Source of the DNA: Tipula vernalis
Taxonomy: Eukaryota; Arthropoda; Insecta; Diptera; Tipulidae
Direction: 5' to 3'
Assembly (NCBI GenBank): GCA_958295665.1
Contig: OY282560.1
Span: 23,023,653-23,087,652 of the forward strand
DNA length: 64,000 nt
Of the stretch, positions 1 through 14,400 are shown piece by piece. The translations under genes and the position numbers were made by a program. How positions within the stretch are numbered: position 1 is the first letter of the stretch; each line of letters opens with the position of its first letter. The notes under the pieces were generated by a model. The model worked only from the letters and a program-made list of their open reading frames with translations. It was not told the origin of the DNA and made no database searches.

Positions 1-740
1 CAACAAAGGTGTCCCTTTTTGCCTCATTTGATAAATGCATCGATTTTCAAAATAATGTTAATTTAGTTATAAACTTTTCTGTATTTTATTGTAACATTTA
101 GTAAATTATTTGATTAGAATTTCAATTTACTGACATAACAAAAATATGTTGATTCGATTAAGGTTAAAAACAAATAATTTTTGTTTATGTTTGTGATACA
201 ACGCGCAATTGTTAAATCGTAAAAATATTTTAATTATTTTTTTGTTTAATCTTTTATTATTTATTATTATTATTAATTATTATTACTAGAACAACGTATT
301 TTTTATTAAAATCTAGCAATTTTGTTTAAATTGAGGTTATGTTTTACAACTGTCACAAAAATTTGCGTTTCTTTGAACATCTACTCACAAGTAATTGGCA
401 GTAGCAAATTGTTTCCAATGGAACGCAGTGATTACAAACTAATTAAAATAGTTAAATAAAAAATAAATGTGTGGAAATATAATTATTAACATACTATCGG
501 CGGGAAGGGTATTAATACCTTTTATGCAGAACGTACGGTAAGTGTTAGTAAAGCACTTACCAACGCTTGTTTTTTTTCATGTAATGAATATTTTATTTTG
601 CACAACTCTTTGTAAGCAACCTTCAGGTTGTTTTGGCATACCGTATATCTCTGTCTTGCTCTTCGTCATTAAAAAAAAAAACAATTCAAATACGCGTATG
701 CATTTCCTGGTGCAATAAATGAATTTTAAAAGATAAAAGA
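1..740. other. AT-rich sequence, no gene seen
   Basis: No open frame of note and no recognisable element was found here. It would contain, or lie upstream of, any missing 5' exon of the adenylate cyclase that starts being readable at 2415, but no exon could be identified. Confidence 0.4.
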
Positions 741-929
741 ACCCAGATGTTTTATTTCTTTATTAGAAAATTTTTCGAGGTTATTATCTTTAAGGTGTTT
801 TCTTTACGTTATAGAACAGGCAGAATTTTGAACGGAAATTCGTTCCAATCGTTCAGTCTTATCGTAACACTCTTACTGTTTGTTGCAATTTTTCTAAGAA
901 ATGTTTACGATTTAACGGTTCCCTTAATT

Positions 930-1556
930 ACTTTATTTAAAATAAATTTTGAAAACTACGAGAGTGATAATGACGTGTTCGCCGATAATTTATCAGCACA
1001 TTCGGGTGAAAAAGATTTGCCCGAATTTGATAGTGAAAGTGATTTCAGTGACGACGAAATATTTGTACGCACAAGAAATCGGGCGCTTCCTAGATGAAAA
1101 AATAGCAGAGTGGTCTGAAACTGATAATCCACCTAATATCGAGCCATTTATGGGCAATTCTGGTGTTCGTGTATTACCTAATAATGGCGAAAATATTAGC
1201 GATATTATAAAGTTGTTTATAGGGGATGATTCTTTAAATAAATGGTAGAAGAAACGAATCGTTACTATCCACAAAATGAATCTCGTTTTAAAGACAGGGT
1301 TAAGTCTGTAAAGTGGAAGGACGTGACAGTGAAAGAGCTAAAAAAATTTGTAGGACTGATTCTGCTCATCGGGAAAGTTCGTATAGATAATAGAGACGAA
1401 TATTGGTCAACGAATCCGACAATACAAACGCCGATATTTTCTCAAAAGTGCTGAGTCGCGATCGTTTCAAACCAATTTGGGCATTCTGGCATTTTTCAAA
1501 CAATTCAAATATTGTTGATAATAGTGATCGTCTTCAAAAAGTTCGACCAATTCTTA
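930..1556 (+). pseudogene. piggyBac-type transposase fragment, frameshifted
   Basis: Three short open stretches in successive frames join into the N-terminal half of a piggyBac (DDE_Tnp_1_7) transposase. First comes an acidic Asp/Glu/Ser-rich leader (to about 1095). Next is a stretch ending in a short acidic FIGDDSL segment (about 1090-1248). Last is the family-typical VEETNRY followed by W-x-x-VTVKELKKFVGL and DEYWS (1242-1454). In yet another frame, LSRDRFKPIWAFWHFS follows up to about 1556. The coding similarity then stops, so the remaining catalytic core and C-terminal region are missing. At least three frame changes and a stop show that it is dead. It lies either upstream of the adenylate cyclase or in its 5' intron. 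Assignment to piggyBac rests on family knowledge of the TNRY/YW motifs. Confidence 0.8.
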
Positions 1557-1580
1557 CATACCTACACATTGTAGTCGCCT

Positions 1581-1690
1581 AGTACAAAAATATTTATTCT
1601 CCTCGGTACAAATTAAATACGACGCCTATGCGTTCAACTTGTACTAATAATATTTATTCCCCTAGATACAAACTAAAAACGGCGACTATG
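1581..1690. repeat. diverged tandem duplication of about 50 bp
   Basis: Two copies of an approximately 50-base unit lie at 1581-1630 and 1640-1690. Both run from a GTAC-containing start through AATATTTATTC and CCTMGRTACAAA to a CGmCTATG end. This is probably the terminal region of an unknown repeat, because a related GGTCGCCTAGTA start occurs near 44500. Confidence 0.5.
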
Positions 1691-2414
1691 TAAACTGGTA
1701 ATCATCGTGTGCATCGTACGCTTATTGTTATTGGTTCGTTTAAAATTGGTTATAGTACATGTGATTTGATTGGTTGTTTTGTGTCAAACGTTTTAAAAAA
1801 AGAAAATGTAACAAAGAGACAAAGAAAGAAGGGGGATACGAGTTAGTCGCGTCATGCAAAAACGTTGATTGTTATTCGGGATAAAATATTATTTTTTTGG
1901 AGTTCTTATGTTTTAAAAGTAATAAAATTAAGTGTCGAATTATTTATGTGTTTTATTCAAGTGTTATTCTAATAAAAAGCCCCTCACTATGTACATATTT
2001 TATAATAGTGGAACCTCCGCAATCTTTGGTCGTTTTTGAAATCAAAAATCAAAATGCTCTCTAATTTAATTTGATCGCTTGCAAAAATTTTAACGAGACC
2101 AGGAGAAATGTTTCCAACTCCGGAGCTCCGGAGGAAAAAGGTTCGAGTTGGTAATTCTACCAATTGTATAGGGTGAAACCACTAATCGTTGTCGAGATAT
2201 AAATAAAAATGAGAAAAAGAACAACAACGAAATTGAGTTATTAACCCAGACCCACGCAGCACATAGAACCAAATTCTCGTTTTGAAGTTTAGTTTGATAA
2301 GAAGAGTTAGACAAAAAAACATTTAAATGTTTGGGCCTTTAAGCCTCTAACAATTTCAATATTGGATCTTATTAAAGACAATTGACGTTTTTTTTTTTTT
2401 CTTTTTACTTACAG

Positions 2415-5400
2415 GCAGAATGTAGCAATTTGGAGATCGAAAAATTCTATCGACGTTACGTGCAACGTTTAGAAATGAGCACGCTATCATTATTTTTAGT
2501 AATACATTTAGTCATAGGTTTATCACATATCACATTTTTAGCGACATCGTTAGACGCAACACCAGATGTTTATACCTATGTGATTAGTATTGTATGTGTA
2601 TTTTTAACACAAATCCCCGTCTTTAAAACAAAGAAGAAATATGCCTTATTAACGTTTAGTATGTCATATATTACGGTAACGATTATTATATTAACAGGTA
2701 AGCGACTTAAGTTCCACAATGTTACATAACATGTTTGTGATATAAAATTTTTATTTTTTTTATAGATATTGCTGTACCCATCTACCATAATCTGAACTCA
2801 GAAAATGCGCCTACATTACGGCCAGCATATTCAATTTATGTGATACTATGTATTTATATATTTTTACCAATTACCTACAATTATCTCACATTACTATTAG
2901 GATTTTTGACGACAGTGTGTTACTTGGTCGTGCTAACAATGGTTACTTATCGAAATGATGATAACATCGTAATCAAAGTAAGTGTACAAAATACTTGTTC
3001 GATTTCTATCGACAAAGATAACAACCGAAAAATCGTACCTTTACTTATATACTTTGCAATTTATGTACGAGAACTTGATAATCTATAGACTTCAAGAAAA
3101 CCTTAAATATGTAAACAATATTGAAGTTGGTTGAACTGGACGACAACATGAAAATTGTCGCTTCTCTATCCCGACGTTGATTTTGCGATAAATATTATAA
3201 CAGACAAATATATCACCTTTTGTCAGGTTTATGGGTCGGTACACGTAAGCACTTATGTTTCAAATAATCAAATTATAGATTTTTTGTTTTTTTATCTAAG
3301 AACATAAATCTTAGCGTTTTTAAAATTTGCACACACAATAATAGTACTTGACCATGAATGATGATAATGTATACTACACGAGACGATGATTGATGACTAT
3401 AAAGCAGTCATGATAAGCTAATTAAACGACGATATTACGAAATTAAAGTTAACGTGCAGAGTATACTGCAATTTTTTAACCAGCACCGCTAATGACCAAA
3501 ATATTTAGCTTATCAATAATTTACAAGCGCACAACCACAAAATTGATAAAATAATTCTTGTAATAATTGTAAAATAATTATTGTCAGATATTGAGTATTT
3601 ATTTTGTCAAAATAATTTACAATAGCACTACAAAAAATAAAAATCAAAGTAATTTGGCTATAATCCTCTATTTGGCTGCTCTGTTGTCATTGTCATACAC
3701 AAAATATAACGAATAACAAATGTTCATCGTACAAATGTTTATGATAGTTAGTTTCAGTGCAAGTTGTCGTCATTCTCGTTAACTGAAAATATGCGGTAGT
3801 TAAAAGTTAAACTACACTTATAAGTCACTGATGGTACTGACACTGAAACACTTGTCTGGGATGATTATAACTGCCACTAGTACTTAAAGTGTACTTTTCA
3901 TCGATCAATTGTCGAGAGATCATAGTAACAACCTCGAATATCCCTCGAGTTACACGGTTACTTTTTTCACGTACTCAGAGAAGGTTTCGTTCAAAGTGTG
4001 AAAATAATGGAGTGTCTATTTTAGAAAGATAGAAACATTTTCAACAGGTTCAACCTCAAAAATTTGTTCAGTATATTATTTGCTATTGTATTTGAATTAG
4101 AGCCTGTTGCAAACTCCATCAAATCGTCTTCCAGCATTCATATAATCAAATCCTTTAACAGGTAAAAGTGCTTTCCAACAAGCATTCAGTTTTGAAGGTC
4201 TAAGTTCACTTATCAGCATAACTTATTGTTTTTTTTACATTCTAGGATTAAAAATTCCTTCCGAGCTTGAGTGAGCGATTTATTTTGTTCAGACTCTATA
4301 TTCTCCAAAATAACCGTACGTAGCATGACTTAAAAGTTGAGATCACACCTATACCACTGTATAGTGATGTAGTATTCACTGGTAGAAAGAGAATCTTGAC
4401 ATTAGGATGAAATAGCTCCTTTAGATATCCAGGAACATTATCTACTCGTAACAACAATAAAAATTTAAAACATAATTTTTTCTTGGTAAGATAACTTTGT
4501 ACATCCGGCACAAAACAGTTATTATTAGTGTAGTAGTGCTTTCGTTTTTTCACCTGAGGTTCCTATTAAGGCATACCTTCTTATTTTTTACTCATTCTGT
4601 TTTATAGTCCGGATAGTCGACTCGTTCATATTGTTCGACTTTACAATATACCTGATATTCTTTCTCCTTCCTTTATTCGGTCCAATATCTTAATTTTTTT
4701 TTTCAAACGGTATCGTAAACCGCTTATCAGTTTTGGAAAAACAACCCGCCTCGCTTTTAATTTGTTGTAAATTAGTAATGAAACAGTTGTGGAATAGATC
4801 TTTAACGTTGTGCGTAATGCTGTGTGACAGTTATTACTGTCCATACACGCCTGTGGTTCAGAAAGGAACTTAAACAACATTTTCTCAAAACAAAATTCTA
4901 ATCAGTTGTTTCGGATTAAAACAATTCTTTATTACATTTATATCATAATCTAAGATTATTATCAAGGGATAAGCTTAAAACAATATTTTAATTAATCTGA
5001 CTGATATCATTAAAAAAATTAAAAATTAATTGAAATGAGCAAAATGGTCAATGAGCGTTTTAATTAACTTTTAGACAACTCAGCCTCTTCATAAACGTTT
5101 TCTATTTGAGCTGTCATTGCGAATCAATGTACAAAAACATGTTGCCCAAAACGTTAAAGTGTTTTGTTTATTACATAATTATGTATAAATATTGATTTCA
5201 AACTAATCCAATCTAATGTTTGTAAAATTGGTTTTGAGGCTCAATACATTTTTAATGCTTTAAAATGATTTTTTGCGATTTTGCCTTAGTTTGATACAAA
5301 CGTTGCAAAAATGCAGATACTCCCATTAAGCATCGATTTCTGGTATTCGTGTGTTACGATATTCTGGGCGTTTTCTTCATTATTTGCTATTTTCACAATA

Positions 5401-8400
5401 CACCTAAACCTATTTTTACACGGTGAAAAAGATAACTGTGTAAAACCGTGTAGTGTTTAGGTGAATTTAGAATAGGCAATATACTTTTCCTAAAATGGTT
5501 AAAACCAGACAAACTTTATAAAGTGCTTTTGACATACCTACATAATTAAATTTGTTGAAAATTTCATTTGGAGATAGCGCTATTGTGGTTTTGGTTGTAA
5601 ATTGTTTAAGAAATAACGTACTCGGAACTCAATAACTTTGACACAATACGAAATAGTAAATTGTGATATAAATACAGAAGGAACTTCATTCATTAAAACT
5701 GGTAAGAATATTGAAGCAGTAGCAACAGTGAGAGTATCGCAAGCCTTGTAATGGTATCTCCCCAAAGTAAACATAATTCGTCTTAAACAATTTTGATACG
5801 ATGGTAAGAAAGGTTTAATTTAATGAAAATTAAAAATTGGACTAATAATTTAAAAAAAATTTAAAAATGCATCAGTGATCAAAATTTACACGTCAGTGGT
5901 GAGCTCGCTCGTACTTTTAATTGCCACAAATCTTCAGTTAAAGAGAATGACGACAATATGTATTGAAGCCCACTATCATACATATTAGTACTTTCAGAAT
6001 GCTCTAATCCTTTTCGGGTCAGCACACAAAACGTGACTGATCGAAATTCGCATGCTGTACTTTTGTACGATTTCAATACAGAAAATTAATGAACTACCAC
6101 ATCTGAACAGAACAGCATGTCTGTTTCAACTGATAGTTGATCGATGGTATTTCTTGAGTTGTTGGCACGTTATCATGTTATTTTTTCCATAATTTCGGTC
6201 ACTTCTTTCGCATTAGAACAAAAAATTTAAGACAAACTCTTTGTTAAATAATTTCGTTCATCATAAAAATCGCCGTGCACTATAACGAGGTCGACTGACT
6301 TAACCAAATGCTGTAAACAAACTGGTTGACAGATCACGCTCAAAGTTAGCATCATAATGAAAGACAGTCCTACGAATCTGTAGGAAAATTTTTAAATCCC
6401 TTCAGCGCGGGCATTTTAAATTAACAATTCCCGTTACTTTTTTGACAGAATCTAAATTAGCACTACATGCACATCTAAACCTGTTTAAAAGGTCCTCTTT
6501 TACACGTTTTTCCTTTTAAATGATCACCGTTATTTTCCATTGTTTTAGACGCTAATAAATGAATACACTTAAACCTGTTTTTAAACGGTCCTTTCTACAC
6601 GATGGAAACGTATCTACAGTATAAAAACAGGTTTAGGTGTGTATGTTATATTTGTATAAATAACAATAATGGTTCTCGAGATAAATACAAAAATAATTAA
6701 GATTTATAAGCTTATCGGTTAAGTCCAGATTATTTGGTGTTTGCTATAGGCATTCATTTGTATAGCTTAGTTTTTCCAGATAGTTGAGATTATTTTGTAT
6801 AGAATATTATCAGAGGTTTAAATGAAATTTTGAAGAAGTTCTCGACATTTTCCAAATTATTCAAGACCTTCGGTTGTTCAAGGTTTTTGGAATAATAACA
6901 GAATAAAAACAGAATTTTCTTACAGATCATTCAATATTTTTTGAGACACAAAATTTTCGATTTTTTTAAGATTTTTTTTTTTAATGGGATTTACCTACTC
7001 TAGGCGCAAAAATATCCGCACATCGTTGGCTGCAGCAATTAGTTGAAATTTTTATTGCTAGATTTGAACAGAAGACAGAAATAACAGAAAAATGTTTAAA
7101 ATTTCCAGAAATTAGCAAATCAAAATATAGAAAAATTCACAAATGTAACGGATACTGTATGGGACGTTTAACGTCAACCGGGCCACTCCACGCTCAAAAT
7201 TTAAAGCATCCTAAAAATATCTGAAGGGCACTAATATTTTCATTGAAACGTCTACTTTCGAATGCCGAGTGCCGATTTTGAAAAAAAAAAAAAAAAAAGA
7301 TGACGGTGGTACCACTAACAGAGAGTGATCGTGTAACTTCTGAACGGCTTGCCCAATTGAGCTCATATTTACACAATATATTTGATTTGCTGAGGCGATG
7401 GCTGTTGGCAAGTTATTAAAAATTCTATATTTAAGGACCAAAATAACTCATATTTATAATATACAGTTGGTTTACTGCCAAAAAAGAAAATCACAAAATC
7501 TGGACCCGATAGGTGGCGATGTGGTCGAGTTATTAATAAATTTTATAAAGATAAACCGAAATGATGGATAGTTACACAATATGCTTGCGTGGTCAACAAA
7601 AATGTTTTGATGTATGCTGCTGTCCAATAGATGGCTCTATTTTTTGATAGAAGAAGCTGTGTTTTTTTATTCGCTCCCGATAGCTGCTATCGAGAGCCGT
7701 CATTTTTCTATGTCTAAATCTAAATTTGACGCGCAAACTAAACTTATTTAACATCACACTATCATTTTTAATTCAATTGTTTAGCGAAAACTTGGTATAA
7801 AAAAATATTTGGCTCTACCTATTTATACGGAGCGCTATCGGAAGCCACTTTTTATAAGACGGCTCCCGATAGCAGCTATCCGGAGCGAATAAAAAACACA
7901 GCTAGAATTGAATTTTGCCATATGAACATCATTTCTATAATGAACATGATTAAACACTAGTTTTATAAATCATAAAAATCCCAATAAATATTAAATTTAA
8001 AAATTTCCACCAAACAAATAAAATTTTCAGAAGTGACTTTTCATTGTTGTGAAATATTAATTTACACTAGAATTTATGATTGCATGGAAACGATATGGAT
8101 TAGCGCCGCCATTTTATAAACTCAACGAAACTCTTAATTCGGGTTAACTCTGTCATGGCAACGTAGTAAATGGTGAAGATGTAAAGCAAAAAATAAGGGA
8201 TCTACTATAGGAATAGATACGTATTTACCTATATTCCAATCAAAAAATGTTGTAAATTTTAATTCTAGGGAGAATTACAGTTAATATTTAGTTTTTAACC
8301 AAAATTATTTGTGCGCACGCAAATTTTTTTTGTTCAATCTGGAAAAATTCAAAACCATAAAACAAAGTAGTGCTGCCATCTAGGGAATAAACAGCGAGTG

Positions 8401-11400
8401 ATATCCATAAAACACAATTTAAAAACAACAATTCTGACACTCCCACTGTTTTATAGAATATCAAAATTATACAAAATCAAACAAACAATTTTTACAGAAA
8501 AAAAAATACAGTATGCAAAAGTTATGAATCCTCTTCAAGTTTGTAGCATGTTCTGTTGCGATGAAATTCGAAGATTCTTCTGTCCAAGGGTTTGGTGAGG
8601 ATATCTGCTGGCTGTTCCTTGGTGTTGATGTATTTGAGTTGAAATCTTGTCATACTGTTCTCGGATGTAGTGATATTGTACGTCAATATGTTTACTTCGT
8701 TTGTGAGGAACAGGATTTTTAATCAATTCAAGCGTACTTTGATTGTCAATATAGAGAGTTGTAGCTATATTTTGATGAGAATAGATTTCTCCGATTAACT
8801 TTAAGAGCCAAACTATTTCCTTGATTGTTTGAAAGGCTGCAATGTATTCCGAATAAGTGGTATAGGTGGTGACTGTAGACTGTCTTTGAGAACACCAGCT
8901 AACAACACATCCACTCCAAATAACTATAAATCCTGTAGTTGATTTGCGTGTTTCAATATCTCCTGCAAAATCTGCATCACTGTAGCCACATAAGGATAAT
9001 GTTTTCTGCTTTTTAAAGCGCAAACCATAATCAACAGTTCCTTTTAGATACTTCATTATTCTCTTGACTGCATTCCAATGCAATTTCGTTGGTTTTTCCA
9101 TATATCGACTAACCATAGTGACCGAAAAGGATATATCTGGTCTCGTACTGATTCTCTATAGGGAGCAGTTGTTAACTCAGTCTTCCCATTATCATTTACA
9201 TTCAACTGTTGATGTGGATCGGCTGGTATTGCAAGAGCATTTGCTTGCTCTAAATTAAATTTATTGAGAATTTTTCTTGTGTAGGCACTTTGACGTAAAA
9301 GAATAAAGCCATTGTTTTGTCTTTCAATCTGTAAACCAATGTAAGTATCAGCATCGCCAGAAGTGATATCAAATTCTTTCTGAAGTGCACACAAGAAATC
9401 ATTCACAGTCTCTTCATCGATTCCAGCTACTAGTCCATCATCTATATAGATGCTCACTAGGAGTATTATCAGATTATTTTTGATTAACATGTATATACAA
9501 GGATCAGCCTTTGATTGTTTGAGTCCATAGTCTGTTAGAAAAACTTTTATTCTTTGGTTCCAACATCTAGACGATTGACGTAAACCATATAAACTTTTTA
9601 GTAGCTTACATACTCTTGTTGTACCATCGTTGAATCCTGTTGGCTGCTTCATGTATATAACCTCCTCTATATCACCATTTAAAAAGGCAGTCTTTACGTC
9701 AAACTGTTTGAGTACTAAATTTTTTTGAACGATCACTATTAATAATATTCGGATGGAGTCGAACCTTACTACAGGGCTAAAGGTTTCCTTGAAGTCTATT
9801 CCTTCACACTGAGAGAAGCCTTTGGCTACTAATCTGGCTCTAAATTTTTGTATATTTCCATTCGTATCAGTTTTTAATTTATAAACCAACTTATTTTCAA
9901 CTATGGTCGAGTTCTTTGGTATTTCAACGAGCTCCCACACTTTGCTGGTTTTTAAGGAATTCATTTCCTCCTCCATAGCTTGTTTCCACTCTTGTGCATT
10001 CGTACCATTTACTGCTTGTTGAAAAGTCAGCGGTTCTTCTGGGTTTCCAATGCAATAATCACAGACATTATCTAAATCTACTTCGTAGTCTTCTAATTTC
10101 TTTGGTTTATTTAGTTTGGATCGATCTCTTAGTTGTATCCCTGTTCTCCTTTCGTCTTCTGGCGTATAAAATTTTTCCATTTTCTTCTTCTGAATCAGAT
10201 AATTGGTTAGGTAACTCAAGATTTTCTAAATTTTCTTCAATTTGCTCGTCATCTTTTCTTTCAGCCTGACTATTTTTGAATTGTATATTTTCTTCTTCAG
10301 GGAGATACAATAGTGCTTGATTTTGATTTTCTTTAGTAGATTCCATTAATTTTCCTGTATAGATAATATGTTTTCTGACAAACATATCATTTTCCTTTGG
10401 AATCCAAACTCTGTTACTTTTTACAGTATCGCCGTAGCCTACAAAGTAACCTATTTCCCTTTTGAGGTCTGGCTTCTTTACTTTATTTTCAGGCAATTTC
10501 ACGTAAACTTTCTCTCCAAATATATGGAATTCCTGAATATCTGGTCGCTTGTTGTACCAAATTTCATATGGTGATTTATTCTTAATGCTACTGGTTCCTG
10601 TGCAGTTCAAAATATAAACGGCAGAGTTTACTGCTTCTGCCCAGAATTCAAGTTCAAATTTTGCAGCATGTAGCATTGTACGAGCAGCTTCTACAACTAA
10701 CAGTTTTGTTTTCACGTTCTATTTTGCCATTTTGCTCAGGGCAATAGACTACTGAATTTTGGTGATAAATTCCATATTCTTTCATCAATTTTGTGACTTC
10801 TTGATTGACAAATTCCAGGCCATTGTCAGATCTAAAAATTTCTATTCCTTTGGGGCAATGTTTTTCTGTTTTCTTTTAAAGTCTGACACTCCAGTACGTC
10901 TGATTTTGCACCCAAGAAATATACGGTTCTGTAATGTGAGTAATCATCTTTTATTGAAGAAAATACTTTGCACCTGTCAATGACTTTTCTGGTAGTGGTC
11001 CACACACATCTGCGTGGATTATTTGGCCAATACGACTAGTTTTTATACTGCTTTGCTGAGGAAAAGGTAGTCGATGGATTTTATTCAATGCGCAAGGCTC
11101 ACAGACTATTTTGTCATCTCCTCTTGGATTAATGTCATAATTTTTCAAAATCTTTTTAACTTGAGTGTAGTTTTGATTAGCTAATTTTTGATGCCATTCT
11201 TGAAAGGAACTTTTCTCAGCACTACATGCTTGATATTCATCAGCACTTTCTTTGCCATTTTCGATTGGCATTACCTTAATTTTCATTTCAAATAATTTGT
11301 TTTGAGCACCTACAGCTATGGTTTTGCCTTCTTTATTGAATTTACAGATTCTTTTATCAGCTTCTAGAGTTAAATTTCTATCCAAGGCCACACCGAAAAG

Positions 11401-14400
11401 AGATTGTATTTCAGCTTAGGCACGTAGAGTACATTTGAAAGGTGACATTCTGTTCATGTTTCTACATTAAAGGCTGAAATGTTTATGCTACCTCTACCTT
11501 TGCCTCAAATGGTTTCTCCGTCTCCAATTTTTATTTTGATGTCATCTTTCATTGGTGTGTAGTTTATGAACCACTCTAGTTTATGAGTCATGTGATCGCT
11601 CGCTCCAGTGTCCATATACCAGGCCTCGACTGTAGTTTTCGCTGTCTTTTATACTGAGGCAAATGCTTCGCTTATAAGAGCTTCACCTCTCTCTTCTCTT
11701 GAAACTTTGGAATTTTTAAATTTATATTGTTTACTTTTTGGATTGTCCCAACATTCTGCTGCCCAATGTCCAGGTTTATGACAAAAATTACATTTTCCAG
11801 GTTTTCTTTTTGTATTTTTTTGGTCATCGTTTTTATTCTTAACATACTGAGTATTTTTGTTACCAATATTATTACATTAGAAGCAAGTGCATTAACTTCT
11901 ACTTCTCTTTGACTTTGTCTCATCTCTTCAATTATCAATCTCGAGGTTAGGTTGGCTAACGTTCTATCGGTTGTAGCCGTTGATTCCCAGGCACCGATAA
12001 AATGGTCAAAATTTGGTGGCAAAGTTAGGAGAATTTTGGTCATTACTCCCTTATCTTCAATTTTCTCTCCCATTGCTTGTAGTCTATTAGATATATCTTC
12101 TATTTTTGAGATATGTGCTGCAATATCATGTGAAGGATCTTTAGCCAATGTAAACCACTTTTGCTGTAAAATGTGGATTGTAGAGTCTGATTTTTGTTCA
12201 TATATATTGGTTAGCTTTTTCCACATTGCCTCAGGATCCCCGAGGTCAAAATATGCATCATCGTTTGTTCAGATATTGTGGTAACGATTACCTTTTGCGC
12301 CATCCCGTCGGTTTTATTCCATTTACGTATCGCTTCGGCATTTTCCTTTTTCTCATCAGCCGTCTCATCTGTTACCACGGGTGCAGGTTGTTTGTTTGTG
12401 CCATTTACTATGTCCCATGCTTCAATTGACTTCAAAATTATTTGAATCTGGAATTTCCATAGATTCCAGTTTTCAATTCCTTGTAATTTGCTTACTCTGG
12501 ACAATTCTGAATCCATCTTTTTAACAATTTTGGTCGACGGTTACAATTTTAACTTCGCACACGGCTGGATATAACCTCACAAAATTTGTCTTATTTTCAC
12601 TTTTATTTCCGAAAATATTATCCAAAACACGTTTCTAACTAACTTAATAACTTCGGATGTTTAATGAACAAAAGTATTTATTGTTAATCACAAAGTAATG
12701 AAAAAAAAACTTAGCTCTCGTCGATAGATCGAATAATCAAAAAAAAAATTGTGTGCACTTGAACAAACCATAAAACTAACTAGTGCTGCCATCTAGGGAA
12801 TAAACAGCGAGTGATATCCATAAAACACAATTTAAAAACAACAATTCTGACAAATTAAATTGTGATTTAGTCACTTATATTTTGTACGCACTTGGTCAGC
12901 TTTTGTTGCGTCTTGGTAACATCTCGCAAGGGTTTCAAAAATTGGTTGATAAATTCACCTATAGAAACTTATTCCACTCGGTTTTCTTGGTACTCTGCTT
13001 CAAATTTTTGGTCTTGTTAGATCGTGAATATCTTCCAATTTAATTTAAACCTCTGCAAGATTAAATCGATCGGTAGTAAAATAGATTTTACTAGAACGAA
13101 TTCATTATAAAGACTGACTGGTTTGACTCAGTTATTCTTTCTAAAGACAAAAGCGCTCTTAGGAAGAAAGTTTCAACTTTCACTCTTTCAAATCAAATTT
13201 AACCTTTTGCAAAAGAAATTTAATCTGTCGTCAATCATATTCAATTTTTTGCAAATCAAATTCAAACTTTTCTATTCAAAACTTGATTTGTGAAAGATTG
13301 AATTTGAAGTGCGAAAGAGGTAAATTTGTATCATTGTAAACATATAATACAAATAAATCAACCCAGCAAACACTAAAATCGTTATCATTTGATGTCGAAA
13401 GTTTTAATTTCAAACAAGTTTAGTAAATCGGATTACGTGTAGTTACTCTGACATTCACTTCACTTCAGCAACCGAGAAGAAATTGTTTGGCCTGTCTTAA
13501 GAAAATATTTAGTGGCAACAGGAACGATTTCTTCTTTCTCTACAAACTAAACAACCTCCTTTTCTTAAAAATTTCCTAGAAATGTCCCGTTCTACAATTT
13601 TGAAACGGTGGTCTACTTTAAGAATAATCTGAGCTACCATATATCTAACCTTAACTTTTAACTAATATTCGAACCCTTGGTAAAGTTCGTGAGCCCCAAT
13701 AATCGTGGGCCCCTACGTGGCTGCGGATGCTGCGGGTATCTAGTTACACGCCACTGTTATGTTTTTACACGTTAGAAACGTTCTCATCTAGTTAAAAAAA
13801 AATCGTGTAAAAAGAACAGTGTAAAAACAGGTTTAGGTGTAAATATTTAAGTTTTTGTTTATAAAAATAACAGCGAAAGAAGAAAAGGACCAACTCATTA
13901 ATGTATGTTCTTTCACTATACAGAGGTCTGCCAAATGCGGAGCCTTTCAGCCGTTCAACAAACCATTTTACTTGGGAAATTAAACCGGATACAACGGGTT
14001 GAAATTGGTTTAATGCCGCTAAAATCACCAAGATGACTTTGTTTCCTTTACCTCGAATTAATAATGTCTGTTTAATAACTGCTAGAAGACTTTACTTTGA
14101 CTTGTCTTGAATTGCATCAAAATGCTGTGAACTGTACCTTCTGGATGCATCTCATTGTATATGGTATAACTATTTATATGGAGAGCACCAAACGACTATC
14201 TTCACAAAATCATTCAAATTAAAATCTCAAACCATTTTATGAGTCTGGGAGTAAAAAGCTTGATAAAAAATTCTAATCGGTGCTCGCCGCCAACGAGCCC
14301 AACATCAAAATTTACTTAAGTATGTCCCTCAGATATGGATATATCAAAAAAAGTTTTAGATTATACATGATCGTTCCGAACAATGTTTCGTTTTACTCTT

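Larger units (their letters stand above)
8354..12852 (-). mobile_element. Ty1/copia LTR retrotransposon, degenerate
   Basis: Full copia gene order on the minus strand: gag, protease, integrase, reverse transcriptase, RNase H. The 5' LTR starts at 12852 with TGTCAGAATTG. An 86-base repeat of that start lies at 8439-8354, immediately after a polypurine tract (ACAGTGGGAG) that marks the 3' LTR start. The 3' LTR is truncated after these 86 bases. The body carries several frameshifts and stops, so it is not autonomous. It sits antisense in the adenylate cyclase intron. No target-site duplication can be read because one end is lost. Confidence 0.9.

Noticed and set aside
2090..2314. Minus-strand 74-codon frame and a plus-strand ATG at 2108 considered as the missing first cyclase exon
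   Set aside because: The plus-strand peptide does not end in the required phase 0 at a good donor and does not resemble a cyclase N-terminus. The minus frame is a shadow.
5580..6076. Two minus-strand frames between the Tigger remnant and the short TIR elements
   Set aside because: They could be decayed Tigger sequence by position, but no Tigger motif is readable and they lie on the wrong side of the N-terminal piece.
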